64,000 nucleotides of DNA, from assembly GCA_017654935.2 (NCBI GenBank), contig CM065690.1:1545781-1609780 (forward strand), written 5' to 3'. Positions within the stretch are counted from its first letter, which is position 1. Each line of letters starts with the position of its first letter. Source of the DNA: Phymorhynchus buccinoides (Eukaryota; Mollusca; Gastropoda; Neogastropoda; Raphitomidae). A model generated the notes under the pieces. That model did not search any database, was not told the origin of the DNA, and saw only the letters and a list, made by a program, of their open reading frames with translations. The translations under genes were made by a program, and so were the position numbers. Below are positions 60,568 through 64,000 of the stretch, piece after piece.

Positions 60568-60570
<3 letters not shown>
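59097..60570 (-). mobile_element. 5'-truncated non-LTR retrotransposon
   Basis: Minus-strand element: RT coding (60569-59454), a 3' UTR with AACGCCTAGGGCATTAAATT, and a (TTA)n tail at 59144-59097. The 5' end is cut within RT motif A and abuts a (GT)n microsatellite (60571-60620). The RT C-terminal half matches the CR1/jockey type. It sits in the intron just downstream of the donor at 60634, in the same orientation as the host gene. Confidence 0.85.
59454..60569 (-). pseudogene. Non-LTR reverse transcriptase, C-terminal half
   Basis: Open from LLDLSAAFDTIDHSILLSRL (motif A, with catalytic Asp) through VYGVPQGSVLGPLLFILYT, HSFSDDNQLY (the F-x-D-D box intact), the NKLKLNEDKSELILI thumb-side block, ARNLGVTLDQTLSFQQHV, SRLDYCNALSGSPSHLINKL, LHWLPVQQRISYKIASLCYK, and the typical end FKRHLKTHLFPK. 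No stop or frameshift over ~370 codons, so the insertion is fairly young, but without the endonuclease, 5' region and start it cannot be autonomous. I place it in the CR1/jockey group by motif layout only. Confidence 0.85.

Positions 60571-60620
<50 letters not shown>
60571..60620. repeat. (GT)n(GC)n microsatellite
   Basis: Lies between the LINE 5' truncation point and the splice donor of the minus-strand gene. Confidence 0.96.
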
Positions 60621-60621
<1 letters not shown>

Positions 60622-60633
60622 AAACTTATTTAC

Positions 60634-61588
60634 CTGTAATCGTTTGAACTTGTTGAAAATCAGCCTGTTCTTCCCAACGCGCCTCGCGGCCCTGTCGTAA
60701 CTGGGTAGAGTGGGAGGGGGGGTTGTGACGTGGGCAGAGGGCACCCGCTGGATGTAGTGACTCAACGACGAACTCCTCGTGACGTCACTGCTGACGTCAG
60801 AACCCCTCCTGGCTGGAAGGCTGCGGCCCCGGGCGTCGTCGTCCATAGGGGGTTCTGCACTCACGGACCGGGCTCGGCGAAAGCTGAGAGTGGGGGGTTT
60901 CCGAGGGACGGCTAGATCTGATGCCCCGGTCCCCGTCTCCATGCAGAGATTGACTACCGATGCTTTGAGCGGCTTCCCTTCTTCTTTGGCTTCGATTTCT
61001 TTGCACTTGTGGTCAGTTTTTCGCCTTTTCTTTTTAGTGGCCGTTTGTTCCTCTCCTGTTTCTAAATGTTCTTCTTGGACCCGTTCGTTGTCTTCGGGTT
61101 CTTGTTCTTCCGTTCCTTCTTCGTGTTGTCCTCGTTTGTGTTTTTCTTCTTCTTTTTCGTTTCCTTCTTTGATTGTTTGAAAGTCTCGCGGCGCGTCCTT
61201 TGATTTGTCGTCTGCGGCTTTTTGACTCTTTCCTCCTCCGTCGCCAGAAGAGTGGTGGTGTTTTTTGGTGCTTGCAGCAGCGATTAGGATATCGTGGTTT
61301 TGTTGTTCGTGTTGTGAGTTCTTCATCCTGTGTTTTTTCAACGCCGGGTTGTTAGAAGTCTTGAGAGTTTTCATGGTCACGGTCAGGTTATGGGTTTGCA
61401 CCGGGACTACGGACGATGATGTTTTCTGATGCTGCTTCACCGACCTTTCCGACAAAAGTGGACCCGGCCCCACTGGCGGCCACACGTTGGAAGAGTCCAT
61501 TTTGGTGTGGAGGGGTAGAGGGGGTAGTAAGGGATCGTGGTGAGTTCTGCGTGGGGGGTGAGGGTGGGGTTGAGGGTGGGTGTCGACC
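60634..61588 (-). CDS. Unrecognised minus-strand gene, middle exon
   Basis: Acceptor GATTGATTGGCAG; the first base completes an Arg codon started in the exon at 63046. Donor GTAAATAAG after KFKRLQ, phase 0. 955 bp. It has a His/Pro-rich start, WPPVGPGPLLSERSVKQHQK, and a long Lys/Glu-rich probable coiled or disordered stretch (KEEEKHKRGQHEEGTEEQEP, basic cluster KKKRRK). Then come PRKPPTLSFRRARSVSAEPP and SSLSHYIQRVPSAHVTTPPP, ending in RRVGKNRLIFNKFKRLQ. The RRARSVSAEP and RRGSDVSS stretches look like kinase or 14-3-3-type sites. Probably an intracellular scaffold or nuclear protein; family not recognised. Confidence 0.75.
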
Positions 61589-62424
61589 CTGCCAATCAAT
61601 CATGAATCAATGAACACCCAATCAATCAGTGAGTTAATAACGAACAAATGAATGAAACTAGAGCGTGAAAAAGCTAGATTAACCAGCTGAGTGGCAGCAT
61701 TTTCGGGTCCAGTGACCTTGCAGGAACCAACAAACAAACACCCCTGAAACTAAAGTCCGGTCAAACAGTCTACACCCGCACTTTACAATGCCCCTGCGCC
61801 AGCGACACTGAACGAGGATATCCCTCGACAGCATTTTCAGCTACCTTGACCTTTGACCAATGACCTTCATTTTCGAATTTAGCCTAGATATCCTAACTAC
61901 CTATCCGCCTGCAAAAGTTTAGTCTCCTAGGTCCCTCCGTTCAAACGCTAACGTGTTAACACTGTCAGATAGAAACAAACAGGCAGACAGCAGTGGAAAC
62001 ATTAACCAGCATCGCTTCACCGCTGGTTAAGCATGAATGAATCTGTCTACAAACCCACCCAACCATGCTCCCATCCATCCTCCCATCCATCCATCCATTC
62101 ACTCATCCATTCACTCATCCATCCACCCATCCATTTAAGAATGTTAGGGGCCTGATTAAATCCAATGATAGGCCTAGTCATAAACATATGGAGTGTATGC
62201 ACACTTGCACATGCATAAGCACAACGCACACACAGGCGCGCGCACGCGCACAGACGTTGAACAAACACATAAAGTCAAGCCTGAGTACGAGTGTGCACGC
62301 ACGCACACACCTGAGCGAAAATGCGCTCACACTCGGAAACACAAACACACACAAAATCATGCTTGCATGTGCACTCGTACATACACACACTTTATTATGT
62401 ACATACACACTTGACACACACACG

Positions 62425-62562
<138 letters not shown>

Positions 62563-62651
62563 CGCTTGCAGGCACACAAGCACACTTGCCCGCACACACT
62601 TGAACACATGCTTAAGCTTGTGCATGCACACACACACACACGCATATATAT

Positions 62652-62654
<3 letters not shown>

Positions 62655-62724
<70 letters not shown>
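62655..62724. repeat. (CT)n microsatellite
   Basis: Perfect CT run; first copy in the ~235-bp duplication. Confidence 0.97.
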
Positions 62725-62726
<2 letters not shown>

Positions 62727-62811
62727 ACACACACCATTCGAGCTCAGGTCCCCTCCCCTCCCCACCCCTACACCTCCTATCCATTCTACCACACACACAC
62801 AGACACACACA

Positions 62812-62966
<155 letters not shown>

Positions 62967-63045
62967 CACACCATTCGAGCTCAGGTCCCCTCCCCTCCCC
63001 TCCTCTCCCCACCTATCCATTCTACCACACACACACCCTCCCTAC

Positions 63046-63875
63046 CTGTCCGGACTCAAATGAGGATGCACTGCCCTCAGATGATGCATGGACACCTGCT
63101 GCAGCCGGTACAGGTGCCGGTCAATCATGTCCTCCTTCAGGTCGCTCGGCTCCCCAACCGTGGGCGACCTCAGTTCCCAGTACGCCTCGGGGTAGTCCTC
63201 GTAGGTGGGCGTCAGGGGCTTCCTCGCCACGGGCATGGGAACCCCTCGCGGGAACATGTTCCTGGATGCGGGACCCTCAGTGAGGGGTTGTCTGTGGGCG
63301 CCGGGAGAGTTGTGGTGATGATGATGGTTGTAGGGGTGATTCGCTTCTCCGAGTCTCCCTGCCGTGTCTTGCCCCGCCCCGGAAAGTTCTTTTCTTTTCG
63401 AATCCACGGATTCTTTCCCTTTAGAATCCAGCACCTCCTTCCCTTGTTGAATGGGCGGTAGAGGTTTGTCTTTGAGAGTCATCAAGCCCTCTCCTTCTCC
63501 TTCTTCTCCTCCTTCTTCTTTCTCCTGCTCCCAAGGAGAAATGCCGCAGTCATCACCGACATGGCTCTTTCTAAGCACGGGGGTTAGCTTCTTGCTGGTC
63601 AAAAGCCCCTGGCCGATGTTGAAATCCCCATGGGAGGGGTATGGAGATGGACCTCCTGCTCCTCCTCCTCCTCCTCCTCCTCCACCTTGACTGAGGTCCT
63701 GGAGACTGGTGGATCGCCGGAGGGTGTCCTGGCGGGATGGGAGTCGTGTTCCTTGGAGTCTGCTGAGGGAGGTGAGATCCGGGTAGCTGTTGTAGTGTTG
63801 GTTCTGGTTCTGGTTTTGGTTCCGATGGTGGTGATGTTCTTTCAGAGATCTGAAGGGAGACGTCTGTTGGGTCAT
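63046..63875 (-). CDS. Unrecognised minus-strand gene, first visible exon
   Basis: Open to donor AG-GTAGGG, leaving two bases of a codon. It starts MTQQTSPFRSLKEHHHHRNQ, then SYPDLTSLSRLQGTRLPSRQ, STSLQDLSQ, a Gly run, LLTSKKLTPVLRKSHVGDDC, an acidic Glu/Gly stretch and a His/Asn-rich part. It ends in the block PLTPTYEDYPEAYWELRSPT, VGEPSDLKEDMIDRHLYRLQ, QVSMHHLRAVHPHLSPD. That last ~60 residues look most like conserved coding. The frame stays open upstream of the ATG through a poly-Asp stretch to ~63985, so the exon may extend further or begin at an acceptor such as CCCTTCAG (~63848). Upstream exons lie outside the window. Confidence 0.72.
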
Positions 63876-64000
63876 ATCGTCGTCGTCGTCGTCGTCGTCG
63901 TTGTTGTTGTCATGGGAAATGAGAATAAGGAGAGCAACATCATCAAGAGCAACATAATTATCAGTCTCATCTCGTCATTGTTGTTGTCGTGGCTGTGTCG

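Overview
The window looks like nuclear DNA of a metazoan, most likely a mollusc and probably a gastropod. Three observations support this: multi-exon genes with GT-AG introns of 0.5 to 12 kb, very abundant (CT)n/(CA)n tracts and minisatellites, and a dense mixture of DIRS, non-LTR, SINE, hAT-, piggyBac- and mariner-like elements. There is no operon, CRISPR array or other prokaryotic feature. The taxonomic call is inference from genome texture; no marker gene was recognised.

Layout. 1-3643 is the 3' part of a decayed DIRS-type (tyrosine-recombinase) retrotransposon. 3786-4804 is a ~20-bp minisatellite that ends exactly at a splice acceptor. Four + strand exons follow (4805-4952, 5999-6475, 6949-7014, ~19251-19549). 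They encode the C-terminal part of a DBHS-type (NONO/SFPQ/PSPC1-like) nuclear RNA-binding protein; its RRM exons must lie to the left of the window. The ~12.2-kb last intron holds a hAT-like element with a zinc-finger ORF, another TIR element with an internal 40-bp minisatellite, a piggyBac-like MITE and simple repeats.

19.5-39.5 kb has no gene I can support. It contains SINEs, palindromic MITEs, LINE 3' ends and minisatellites. 39567-41515 plus 42282-42345 are two well-joined + strand exons of an unrecognised acidic, tryptophan-rich and Q/A-rich protein. 42.4-56 kb is again repeats: SINEs, nested MITEs, a second hAT-like element with a broken zinc-finger ORF, a tRNA-like sequence and a 1.65-kb minisatellite. 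The right end carries a minus-strand gene with three phase-compatible exons (63875-63046, 61588-60634, 56492-56169) for an unrecognised disordered protein. Its last intron holds a 5'-truncated non-LTR reverse transcriptase in the same orientation.

The most interesting material is not a gene system but the repeats. (1) Four different elements with CAG...CTG inverted ends have target duplications that read as 6 bp (one imperfect), and three of them carry or show traces of BED-like zinc-finger coding. (2) Several minisatellites appear to have been seeded inside transposons. (3) Nested insertions with readable target duplications give a relative chronology. (4) One SINE body occurs with two different 3' modules.
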